Source: Acidimicrobiia bacterium
GTDB taxonomy: Bacteria; Actinomycetota; Acidimicrobiia; Acidimicrobiales; Bin134
NCBI GenBank assembly: GCA_009842675.1
Contig: VYEX01000002.1
Span: 7,592 to 71,591, forward strand
Direction of reading: 5' to 3'
Length of the DNA: 64,000 nt
A model generated the notes under the pieces. The model was not told the origin of the DNA. It searched no databases and saw only the letters and a program-made list of their open reading frames with translations. Positions within the stretch are counted from its first letter, which is position 1. The number at the start of each line of letters is the position of its first letter. The position numbers and the translations under genes were made by a program. Below are positions 15,805 through 24,171 of this stretch, in pieces.

Positions 15805-18800
15805 ATGGCAACTGAGGGGATGGAGAATCCGGTCCTCAATTCGCCATTTGAAGAACCGCAGGCTCACTTCGAGATTGGTGCGCATGGTCCTACTGGAGAA
15901 GTTCTAGAGGGGCGAAGACCAAGCGAGTCGTTCATCCCGGTCCCTACACCGAAGAAGCGAAAGAAGGCAGGGGAGCAGGGTCAGTTCGACTTCGACGCCA
16001 CCGGTGAGCGGATCGAAAAAAACGCCCTGATAAACAATGTGCGCCGCGAAGTCGAGCTCTGGCGGGCGCGCGACTATCCGGGGGTTACCCCCTATTCAAG
16101 AAAGCTCTTGTCTTACTGGTCGGCCGGTCCGCCGACTCGTGATGAGCCAGTGTTCTTCTGTCAGAGAGAAGCAGCTGAGACGGCGATCTACTTGGCAGAG
16201 GTGGCTGGTCGACATCACGGAGCGTCGGATTATCGGCCGAGGTTGGATCAGGCGAACAAGATCCACAACGACGGGCTTCCACGTCTGGGCTTGAAGATGG
16301 CAACGGGCAGTGGCAAGACCGTTGTAATGGCCATGTTGATTGCTTGGCAGGCAATAAACAAGGCATATCTTCCTCGTGATGCCAGGTTTTCGCGGCGCTT
16401 CCTAGTTGTCACTCCAGGCATCACCATTCGAGATCGCCTCCGTGTCCTGCTTCCCAGCGACGACGGAAATTACTACCGCGAGCGCGACCTCGTGCCTCCT
16501 GATCTTTGGGCCGCACTTCTTCAGGCTCAGGTGATGATCACCAACTATCACGCGTTCTTGCTTCGCGACGTGAAGGAGATTTCGGGGGTTGCTGCCAATA
16601 CTCGGAAAATGCTCATCACGGGCCAGAAGACCGACCCATTCAAGGAGACCCCCAACCAGATGGTCGCCCGCGTGCTTGGGGATCGCACAGGGCATGGGAA
16701 GGGAGAGGTGGTTGTTTTCAACGATGAGGCCCATCACTGCTATCAGAACAAACCGCTGACGGAGGCGGAAGATGCTGAGCAAGAGGACGAACAGCGCAAT
16801 GCCGATGCCCGGGTGTGGTTCAAGGGCCTCCTGGCAGTCCAGCAGAGGGTCGGCATCAAGTCGATCTACGATTTGTCGGCGACCCCCTACTACTTGAAGG
16901 GTTCCGGCTACAACGAAGGTTTCATCTTCCCGTGGGTAGTGAGCGACTTCTCACTGATGGATGCCATCGAATCCGGCATCGTGAAGGTGCCCCGCGTTCC
17001 GGTGGATGACGATGCAGCCGGCGATTTGGTCACATATCTGCGGCTCTGGGAGCACGTCGGCAAAAGGCTCCCGACGCGAAACACCAGGGCATTGCGCCAC
17101 AGGTTGGTCTCTGGCACCTGGGTTCCTCCCGAGGTCCTCGAGGGGGCACTTCGAAGTCTGTATAGGAGCTACGAGAAGTCGTTTACTCACTGGGAGGCAG
17201 AACTCGGCGAAAATGGTGAGCCGCCGCCGGTGTTCATCGTTGTTTGCCCAAACACGCTGGTGTCGAAATTGGTGTATGACTGGGTGGCCGGCTCCGAGGT
17301 TGAAGCCCCTGATGGGACGCCAAGGCCGCGACCAGGAGAGTTGGCACTGCTGTCCAACGTGGCGGACGGAGAATGGCTCGCAAAGCCCAGAACCATCTTG
17401 ATCGACTCAGCTCAGCTTGAGTCAGGTGAGGCCCTGTCCGACGACTTCAAGAATGCTGCTGCTCGGGAGATCGATACCTTCAAGGCGGAATACCGGCAGC
17501 GATACCCCGGTGCCGACACTGAGAAACTCACTGACGAAGATCTACTGCGCGAAGTGATGAACACCGTGGGTAAGCCCGGCAAGCTTGGCGAGCATGTGCG
17601 TTGCGTTGTGTCGGTATCGATGCTGACCGAGGGCTGGGACGCCAATACTGTGAGCCACATTCTCGGCATACGAGCGTTCGGCAGCCAACTGCTTTGCGAA
17701 CAGGTTGTCGGACGGGGCCTGAGGCGGCGCAGTTATGCGATCAACCTAGAAGGCAGACTCGATCCTGAGTACGCGGAGGTCTACGGCGTTCCCTTTGCCT
17801 TTATCCCAAGCGACCGTCCGGTGAAGGATCCACTGCCCAAGCGACCGGCGGTTGTGGTCGAAGCCGTTGAAGAGCGTTGGCCGCTGCGCATCACGTTCCC
17901 CAAGCTCGACGGCTATCGGGTAGAGATTCCAGATGCAGAGCTGTTCGCTGCATTCGACGACGAAACTGCACGATTGCATGTTGATCGCCATGTGGTGGCC
18001 ACATGGACCCAAACGGAGGGGATTGCCGGAGAGGCCGCGGAGCAGAACTTGGAGAGGCTCCGGGGTGCCCGTCCCCAAGAGGTCGCCTACCGGGTCGCCA
18101 GAACGATGTTGCACCGGGCTGATCAATTCGCAGGCCACGATGCAGCGGAGAAACCGTGGTTGTTTCCCCAGCTGGTTGGCATAACCCGACAATGGCTCGC
18201 CTCGGACTGCGTGACCTTTGCCGATGACACCGCAGTTGGCATGCTCTTGCTTACTGAGGCCACCCATCGTGCTGCAGAGGCGGTGTTTCGGGCGATCCGG
18301 TATATCGAAGATGCCCGACCGGAAGTGATTCAACCCCTGCTGCGACACTTTGATCCCGAGGGGTCTACCGATGATGTCTCGTTTTCGACTCGCAAAGCGG
18401 TCATAGAGGCTGAGAAGTCCCATGTAAGCCATGTGGTACTGGATGGCCCCAGAGGCAACACCTGGGAAGAACGCCTCGCCGTATTGCTTGAGGCCGATAG
18501 TCGCGTGCGGTCATTTGTGAAGAACGACCATCTCGGGTTTGTGATCCCCTACGTCCACAAGGGCCGGAGCCATGAATACGTCCCGGACTTTCTTGTGCGA
18601 CTGATGGTCGAACCCGATGATGTCGTGCGTACGCTGATCGTCGAAGTGTCCGGTGGTCGCAAAGACGCCGATACAGCCAAAGCCAAGGCCGATACGGCTC
18701 GTCACCAATGGTGTCCCGCGGTAAACAACCACGGCGGTTGGGGTCGGTGGGGATTCATCGAGGTATCCGATATCGACTCCGCCGCTTCCGTCCTCGACGG

Positions 18801-18858
18801 GGCCATTCAGAGCCTCTATGCCGATGGGCCGGTTACTGGCCTCCGTGATTCGATCTAA
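15805..18858 (+). CDS. Type III-like restriction endonuclease (Res), BPTD_3080-like
   Basis: About 1017 residues. A superfamily 2 helicase/translocase with Walker A ATGSGKT at residues 166-172, a DEAH box (NDEAHH) near residue 307 and a C-terminal helicase half with SMLTEGWDANTV and QVVGRGLRRRSY. The C-terminal segment YVPDFLVRL then IVEVSGG and VNNHGGWGRWGF corresponds to the PD-(D/E)xK nuclease of the BPTD_3080 group. The usual Lys of ExK appears to be Ser here. With the methyltransferase that starts 11 bases later it should form a restriction-modification pair. The start is uncertain: ATG at 15805 follows AGAAGG, but the frame is open to a TTG at 15745. Codon use is visibly less GC-rich than in the flanking genes. 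Confidence 0.85.
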   Translation: MATEGMENPVLNSPFEEPQAHFEIGAHGPTGEVLEGRRPSESFIPVPTPKKRKKAGEQGQFDFDATGERIEKNALINNVRREVELWRARDYPGVTPYSRKLLSYWSAGPPTRDEPVFFCQREAAETAIYLAEVAGRHHGASDYRPRLDQANKIHNDGLPRLGLKMATGSGKTVVMAMLIAWQAINKAYLPRDARFSRRFLVVTPGITIRDRLRVLLPSDDGNYYRERDLVPPDLWAALLQAQVMITNYHAFLLRDVKEISGVAANTRKMLITGQKTDPFKETPNQMVARVLGDRTGHGKGEVVVFNDEAHHCYQNKPLTEAEDAEQEDEQRNADARVWFKGLLAVQQRVGIKSIYDLSATPYYLKGSGYNEGFIFPWVVSDFSLMDAIESGIVKVPRVPVDDDAAGDLVTYLRLWEHVGKRLPTRNTRALRHRLVSGTWVPPEVLEGALRSLYRSYEKSFTHWEAELGENGEPPPVFIVVCPNTLVSKLVYDWVAGSEVEAPDGTPRPRPGELALLSNVADGEWLAKPRTILIDSAQLESGEALSDDFKNAAAREIDTFKAEYRQRYPGADTEKLTDEDLLREVMNTVGKPGKLGEHVRCVVSVSMLTEGWDANTVSHILGIRAFGSQLLCEQVVGRGLRRRSYAINLEGRLDPEYAEVYGVPFAFIPSDRPVKDPLPKRPAVVVEAVEERWPLRITFPKLDGYRVEIPDAELFAAFDDETARLHVDRHVVATWTQTEGIAGEAAEQNLERLRGARPQEVAYRVARTMLHRADQFAGHDAAEKPWLFPQLVGITRQWLASDCVTFADDTAVGMLLLTEATHRAAEAVFRAIRYIEDARPEVIQPLLRHFDPEGSTDDVSFSTRKAVIEAEKSHVSHVVLDGPRGNTWEERLAVLLEADSRVRSFVKNDHLGFVIPYVHKGRSHEYVPDFLVRLMVEPDDVVRTLIVEVSGGRKDADTAKAKADTARHQWCPAVNNHGGWGRWGFIEVSDIDSAASVLDGAIQSLYADGPVTGLRDSI

Positions 18859-18869
18859 TAGGAGTGCGC

Positions 18870-21548
18870 ATGGCTAGCAGAAGGAATTCAGGCCCTAAGC
18901 CTGTAGAGGCGATCACCCATGACGACAAGCGAGCCAATCTTCCGACCGCAGATGCTCACGAATTTGTGGATCCGGAGATGGAAGCTCCTACCAGGCTCCG
19001 CTATCCGCGAGACCCGTCTCTCGACCCACAACTTGTGTGGAAGGGCAAGGATGCGCTCGACGGGGCCGATCTGGAGGTAGGCGCCCCGCCGATCTACATA
19101 CAGGAGAAGATCGACCCGAGAGTCCTTGTCGAAAACCTCCGCGAGACCGCCAAGGCTGGTGAGCCAGAACCGGAGTTGACCCTCTTTGAGACTTTTGACG
19201 GCCTCGACGACCTCAGCTTGGTCGAGTTCTATGAGCACCAGGCCAACTGGTCCAACCGAATGATCCTCGGCGATGCCTTGGAGGTTATGGCCAGTTTGGC
19301 TGAGCGGGAATCGCTGCGAGGAAAGGTCCAGATGGTGTACATCGACCCTCCTTATGGCATCAAATTCGGCTCGAATTGGCAGGCGTCCACGGAGAACCGC
19401 GACGTGGGCGACGGGAAACTCAAAGATGCCTCTAGAGAAGTCGAGCAGATCCGCGCCTTTCGGGACACCTGGGCCGACGGCATCCATTCGTACCTTTCGT
19501 ATCTGCGCGATCGGCTCGCGATCGCCAAGGAGCTTCTCACCGACTCGGGAAGCGTTTTCCTCCAGATGGGCGATGAGAATCTTCACCTTGTCAGATCTGT
19601 CCTCGATGAGGTATTCGGACGGGAGAACTTTGTCAGCCTCATCACGTTTGTGACCACCAGCGGCTTCACCCAGGCCAGCGCATTGCCCCGTAACGGTGAT
19701 TACCTGCTGTGGTTCGCTAAGTCGATCAGCGACCTCAAGTCCCGAACCCTTTGGGAACGTGCCCCCGACCGGCAGGGCTACACCTGGTTGATCCTGCCGG
19801 ATGGAGAGTTTCGAGGAATGAAAAGTAACGAGCGGGCGGGCACTCTACCCCTTCCCGAAGGAGCACGGTTGTACACGCCAGGAGACATCCAGTCGCAAGG
19901 GGCAGCGTCCGCGCCCCAACCTTTCGAGTTCCAGGGCAAGACGTACGAGCCGGGCAGGAATTCCCACTGGAAGGCGTCTTACCCCGATGGGATGCGCCGA
20001 TTGGCTGCTGCGGGCCGGATACACGTCGCCAAGAACAGCATTCGGTACCGTCGTTTTGCCGATGACTTCCCTTTCCAGGTGCGGACGAACCTGTGGGACG
20101 ACACCGGCACGGGCAACTTCACAGACTCCAAGGTGTACGTGGTGCAGACCAACACCAAGGTCATAGAGCGATGCATCCTCTTGGCCACCGACCCTGGTGA
20201 TCTCGTGCTCGACCCCACTTGCGGCTCTGGCACCACCGCCGTCGTTGCCGAGCAGTGGGGTCGCCGGTGGATCACTACTGACACTTCCCGAGTCGCTCTC
20301 GCTCTGGCCCGCCAGCGGTTGATGGGCGCTCGGCTTCCGTACTATCTGCTTTCCGATAGCGAAGCCGGGCGTAAGAAGGAGTCGGAGTTGACTGCAACCG
20401 AACTGCCTCATCGAGAGGTGGCCGGCGATGTCCGCCAAGGGTTCGTGGTCGACCGTGCCCTCCACATCACGTTGGGCTCAATCGCTAACAACCCAGACAT
20501 CACCGACGATCTGACGCAAGAGCAGGTTGACGAGGCCATCCGGCGACACGCCGATTTTGAGCTGCTTTGGGACCAGCCCTTCGAAGACAAGGGCAAGGTT
20601 CGCGTGGCGGGGCCCTTCACCGTGGAAAGCCTCTCGCCTCACCGCTCGCTTGCCTTCTCACTGCCAGACAGGCCTGATGTCAGGCCCGCAACCGAAGTCG
20701 CCGCCGCCCTCGATGCCCAAACAGCCTCATTCGATCAGACCATCCTGGCGAACCTAGCCACAGCCGGAATTCAGAATGGGCGTCGCAATGAAAGGCTTGA
20801 ATTCGAGGTAGTCGAGCCTTACTCCTCCAGCTACATCCAAGCGGTGGGGACCCGAGAGGCAGCCAATGAGTCGACGCCTGCACGAGTCGGCATCTCAATT
20901 GGTCCTCAATACGGGACCGTCGGCCCAAGCTTCATCAAGGATGCTGCTCGCGAGGCTATTGCGGCGGGCGATATCGACTTGCTGTGCGTGCTTGGGTTCT
21001 CCTTCGATCCGACCGCAATCGGTTCGATCGGTGACGATATCGTTTCGTCCGACGAGGGGTTCAATGTCGCTGCTGAGCGAAAGCTCGGCCGGGTGCCCGT
21101 CCTGCTGGTGCGCATGAATGCCGACCTGGCCATGGGCGAAGAACTCAAGAAGACTGGTGCTGGCAATCTCTTCACGGTGTTTGGAGAGCCCGACATCGAC
21201 CTCATCGAAGAGGCTGACGAGCTAGTCGTCGAGATCAGGGGCGTTGACGTGTACGACCCAACGACTGGTGAGATCAGGAGCAACGACACGGACCAGATTG
21301 CCATGTGGATGATTGATTCGAATTACAACGGTGAGTCGTTTTTTGTTCGGCACTGCTACTTCACCGGAAGCAACGATCCCTACAAGCGCCTCAGAACAGC
21401 TCTCAAAGCGGACATTGTTGAAGAGGCCTGGCAATCCCTGTACCAAAAGAGATCCCGGTCTTTCCCGAGACCAGAAACCGGCAAAATAGCCATAAAGGTG
21501 ATCAACAACTACGGCGACGAAGTGATGAAGATATTTGAAGTCAGCTAG
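18870..21548 (+). CDS. Site-specific DNA methyltransferase (Mod), partner of the type III-like Res
   Basis: 892 residues. Amino-methyltransferase of the beta order: catalytic DPPY at residues 159-162 precedes the SAM-binding motif (DPTCGSGTT) near residue 449. It should methylate N6 of adenine or N4 of cytosine; DPPY favours adenine. The roughly 390 residues after the catalytic part have no motif I recognise and may hold target recognition or Res contacts; type III Mod proteins are usually 550-700 residues. The ATG at 18870 is chosen because AGGAG lies 5 bases upstream; a GTG two codons earlier is in frame. It is encoded after its Res, unlike most type III systems where mod comes first. Confidence 0.88.
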   Translation: MASRRNSGPKPVEAITHDDKRANLPTADAHEFVDPEMEAPTRLRYPRDPSLDPQLVWKGKDALDGADLEVGAPPIYIQEKIDPRVLVENLRETAKAGEPEPELTLFETFDGLDDLSLVEFYEHQANWSNRMILGDALEVMASLAERESLRGKVQMVYIDPPYGIKFGSNWQASTENRDVGDGKLKDASREVEQIRAFRDTWADGIHSYLSYLRDRLAIAKELLTDSGSVFLQMGDENLHLVRSVLDEVFGRENFVSLITFVTTSGFTQASALPRNGDYLLWFAKSISDLKSRTLWERAPDRQGYTWLILPDGEFRGMKSNERAGTLPLPEGARLYTPGDIQSQGAASAPQPFEFQGKTYEPGRNSHWKASYPDGMRRLAAAGRIHVAKNSIRYRRFADDFPFQVRTNLWDDTGTGNFTDSKVYVVQTNTKVIERCILLATDPGDLVLDPTCGSGTTAVVAEQWGRRWITTDTSRVALALARQRLMGARLPYYLLSDSEAGRKKESELTATELPHREVAGDVRQGFVVDRALHITLGSIANNPDITDDLTQEQVDEAIRRHADFELLWDQPFEDKGKVRVAGPFTVESLSPHRSLAFSLPDRPDVRPATEVAAALDAQTASFDQTILANLATAGIQNGRRNERLEFEVVEPYSSSYIQAVGTREAANESTPARVGISIGPQYGTVGPSFIKDAAREAIAAGDIDLLCVLGFSFDPTAIGSIGDDIVSSDEGFNVAAERKLGRVPVLLVRMNADLAMGEELKKTGAGNLFTVFGEPDIDLIEEADELVVEIRGVDVYDPTTGEIRSNDTDQIAMWMIDSNYNGESFFVRHCYFTGSNDPYKRLRTALKADIVEEAWQSLYQKRSRSFPRPETGKIAIKVINNYGDEVMKIFEVS

Positions 21549-21581
21549 GCAATGGGTTGAGCCTTGTCACTCGTGCACCTT

Positions 21582-23126
21582 TCACCGTAAACGTCCGATC
21601 TTGTCGAACGGTGGTTCACCAGCCAGGGGGCGATGGACGTGAATGATCTCATCGGGCAGAAGGTATCGCTCGCACAATACGTCTATCGCTGCTTCGGCTA
21701 TGAGGGCGGCAGTGGCCAAGACGACGGCTGGTGGAGCATTGTGAACAGGACCCGAGCATCCGATGGCGGGTTGGATCATGTCATCGTCATTCCCTGGGGG
21801 AATCAACTCGTAGCCGCATTCTGGCCTGCGTTCAAGAATCGGCGTGTCTCCGGGCGCACCTTGGCGTTGAACGCGGGCAACGGCTCCACCTCGATACAGC
21901 GCGCCAGACACGACTCTCTTGTCGTGGGCCGCCGCGCTAAGTGAAATGGCTCGGGTCAACGCTTCGTTACCGGTGGAGTCCACTACCAAATCGGCGTCGG
22001 CAATGGCGGAGCCTAGGGCATCAGGAGTCAGCGGGACCGACGGCAATGGATCTGCATTAGTCCAAGGCGCGTGTTCGCCGATGGCAACCTTGAGTGCCAA
22101 AGATTTCCGTACTCCACTGCCTTGGTGACCAACTACATGTCGTACTGCATTCTCTGGCAGGAGCAGGTCACCGTCAGATAGCAAGAGCCGGGTGACTCCA
22201 CTTTCGGCTAGAGCCAAGGCCACATGCCCGCCTAAGGCTCCAGCGCCAAAGGCAATGACTGTTTTATCTTGGAGCAAATTGGCGTCAGGCCCGGCCCGCA
22301 GCAAGAGAGAATCTCTATCTGTTGGGCCTGGCAGTAAGGCGAGTGCATCGATGTCATCGCCGATGCCTTCGAGAGCGAGCACAAGTACAAGTGGAGCATT
22401 GTCGCGATCCCAGCACAGCAAGATCAGATCTACTGATCCGCTAGGTTCCAACACGTTGCCTTGTCGGCGAGAAGCAAGCTTGTGCGAGAGTCCACGTTTC
22501 TGGCTGCGATTTAGGGACTGTTGCAGTTCAGACAGATCTCGCGGCGGCACGTCGAGTACCCCTGTACGGATCCAGAGTCCGCTGAGATGCTGACTTTGGG
22601 GCCCAGGACGGGGTCGAAGGTTGACGTGACCCTCATGCAGCTTCTCCCCATGGAATGCACCCCAGGTGCCCGGTCCGCCGAGCTGCAATTCTTCGAGATT
22701 GAATGTTGCGACTGCGGGAAATTTCCTTCCAAAGTTGAGTTGAGCATCGCGGGCGAGCCCTGCTGGGTCCCAACCGTGTTGAGCGTCATGACTCCATTGG
22801 GCGAGCCGGTTGAAGAAGCCTTCCAACGTCACCCATTCCTGTGACCCGTCGCCTTCATGCCAAAGGCACACATATCCTTCGGCAGTCAAGTGATTGGTGT
22901 GCAGCCCATCAGCAAAGAGGTAGGGAAACGTGACAGGCCACCCGTCACGGATGCGGATTTGCATGTGGTCAGCGTCGGTGAGCGGCGCGAGGGCATAATG
23001 AATTGGGCCGGTCCATTCTCGCTGCAATGTCTCAGGGACCGGTTCGAATCCGGCAGCGACTAACTCGGAGGTGAATGCCTCGAGGGATGCTTGGTCGAAT
23101 GCGTTAACTGGCTGCGGACTGTTCAC
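21582..23126 (-). CDS. cap2: CBASS Cap2-like E2-E1 fusion protein
   Basis: 514 residues from a GTG start. The N-terminal E2-like domain (about 1-140) contains GYVCLW with the candidate catalytic Cys87. The C-terminal E1/ThiF adenylation domain (about 285-514) has GAGALGG at 294-300, SDGD at 317-320, ENAVRH at 325-330 and cysteines 437 and 457 as candidate catalytic Cys. In type II CBASS, Cap2 adenylates and conjugates the C-terminus of the CD-NTase to targets, priming cyclic-nucleotide synthesis. The GTG at 23124-23126 overlaps the CD-NTase stop in a GTGA, a tight translational coupling. The frame is open further upstream to 23279, but that would overlap the CD-NTase by 157 bases. No JAB/Cap3 gene follows. 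It converges on the methyltransferase with a 33-base gap. Confidence 0.85.
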   Translation of the reverse strand: MNSPQPVNAFDQASLEAFTSELVAAGFEPVPETLQREWTGPIHYALAPLTDADHMQIRIRDGWPVTFPYLFADGLHTNHLTAEGYVCLWHEGDGSQEWVTLEGFFNRLAQWSHDAQHGWDPAGLARDAQLNFGRKFPAVATFNLEELQLGGPGTWGAFHGEKLHEGHVNLRPRPGPQSQHLSGLWIRTGVLDVPPRDLSELQQSLNRSQKRGLSHKLASRRQGNVLEPSGSVDLILLCWDRDNAPLVLVLALEGIGDDIDALALLPGPTDRDSLLLRAGPDANLLQDKTVIAFGAGALGGHVALALAESGVTRLLLSDGDLLLPENAVRHVVGHQGSGVRKSLALKVAIGEHAPWTNADPLPSVPLTPDALGSAIADADLVVDSTGNEALTRAISLSAAAHDKRVVSGALYRGGAVARVQRQGAPGDTPILERRPECGYELIPPGNDDDMIQPAIGCSGPVHNAPPAVVLATAALIAEAAIDVLCERYLLPDEIIHVHRPLAGEPPFDKIGRLR

Positions 23127-24160
23127 CCGAATCGCGTGGCTTCCTTTGGCCGGACGATGGTGGCTCCGCCCACCGCGCTGAGTGGGAAGCCGTTTGCGTC
23201 GCATCCCGGCGGGAGAGGAAAGACCTGTCCACGGTCGTTCTCGCCGAGTATCTCCCGCCACTTGACTGCCGCCTTGCACTTTTCGGCACTCAAGGCTTCC
23301 TCGGCTAGATTCGCGAGCCTCTGAAAGACGTTGCTGGCGTTGATCCAGTCGTTTGCGTCCAAGGCCGGTTCGACCGGTGTTCCCAGTCCGGGGTCGACAA
23401 GTGGCTCATAAGGTGCTCGCTGGAATCGGTTGGCCACCTGACGGAGTGTTGCAGCGAACAAGTGGTCCCATTCGTCGCCAGTGACGACGCCCGAACTCCA
23501 GACATCGTAGGTGGCGAACTCAACGTACAAACCGCCAGGTCGCCGGTCACCGAGATGGGTGCGACGTGCTTGTCGGACCAATTTCACGATGGGCTTATAG
23601 GCATCCTGACTGCCGACGGTTGGACTCCAATCTGCTGTGCTTAGATCGCTGGATAGCTGCCCGAACCGTTCAGGGTCAGTGGTGACCCAGCCTTCCGCAC
23701 TTGGTACCCATAGGTATTGATCCTTGGTTGGAATCGCCCATCGCTCACCGTTGCGAACGGCCGGGACTGCGTCTACTGCGAATGCGGCGTTATGGTCATT
23801 GGGATTCGGGAAGTCGACTTTGACGCTGCGTGCCTGCGAAGTGACTCTGCCTCCATTCTCAACGCGGCCGTATTCCTCAACCAGCACCGTCTCAACTCGG
23901 CCATATACGTTGCCAGGGTTAGCTGAGGTATCGAGGTCGCTCAGGCGAGCAAACACGTCGACGTCCTTGCCGGGGTAGATGGCCGTGTGTCGGCTATACG
24001 AACCGATGAGGCATGTGTTGATGCCCCAAGCTTGCAAGTACTCGTCCGCTGAGAGCAGTTCCTGGATTTCGGTGTGCGCGTCAATCGCTCGTAGGCGTTT
24101 TTCGCCGTTTACCTCGATTCTGTTTAGAGCGCCTTCAAATTGGGGACGCAGTATGGCCAT
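23123..24160 (-). CDS. CBASS CD-NTase (cGAS/DncV-like nucleotidyltransferase)
   Basis: 345 residues. The nucleotidyltransferase core has the Gly-Ser motif at residues 53-54 (LIGSYSRHT), the metal-binding DxD at Asp66 and Asp68 (GKDVDVF) and the third acidic residue Asp130 (AVDAVP). All three acidic residues are kept, so it is predicted active. CD-NTases sense phage infection and make a cyclic di- or trinucleotide. The product cannot be read from sequence; a TIR-SAVED effector of another actinobacterium (Microbacterium ketosireducens) responds to a cyclic triadenylate. The protein ends in RFG, an exposed C-terminal Gly suitable for conjugation by the adjacent Cap2. The ATG at 24160 follows the effector stop after 11 bases. 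Confidence 0.9.
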   Translation of the reverse strand: MAILRPQFEGALNRIEVNGEKRLRAIDAHTEIQELLSADEYLQAWGINTCLIGSYSRHTAIYPGKDVDVFARLSDLDTSANPGNVYGRVETVLVEEYGRVENGGRVTSQARSVKVDFPNPNDHNAAFAVDAVPAVRNGERWAIPTKDQYLWVPSAEGWVTTDPERFGQLSSDLSTADWSPTVGSQDAYKPIVKLVRQARRTHLGDRRPGGLYVEFATYDVWSSGVVTGDEWDHLFAATLRQVANRFQRAPYEPLVDPGLGTPVEPALDANDWINASNVFQRLANLAEEALSAEKCKAAVKWREILGENDRGQVFPLPPGCDANGFPLSAVGGATIVRPKEATRFG

Positions 24161-24171
24161 TGTTGTTCCTT

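Noticed and set aside
21549-21581. Terminator between the methyltransferase and cap2 stops
   Set aside because: The 33-base gap shows no stem-loop of useful length.
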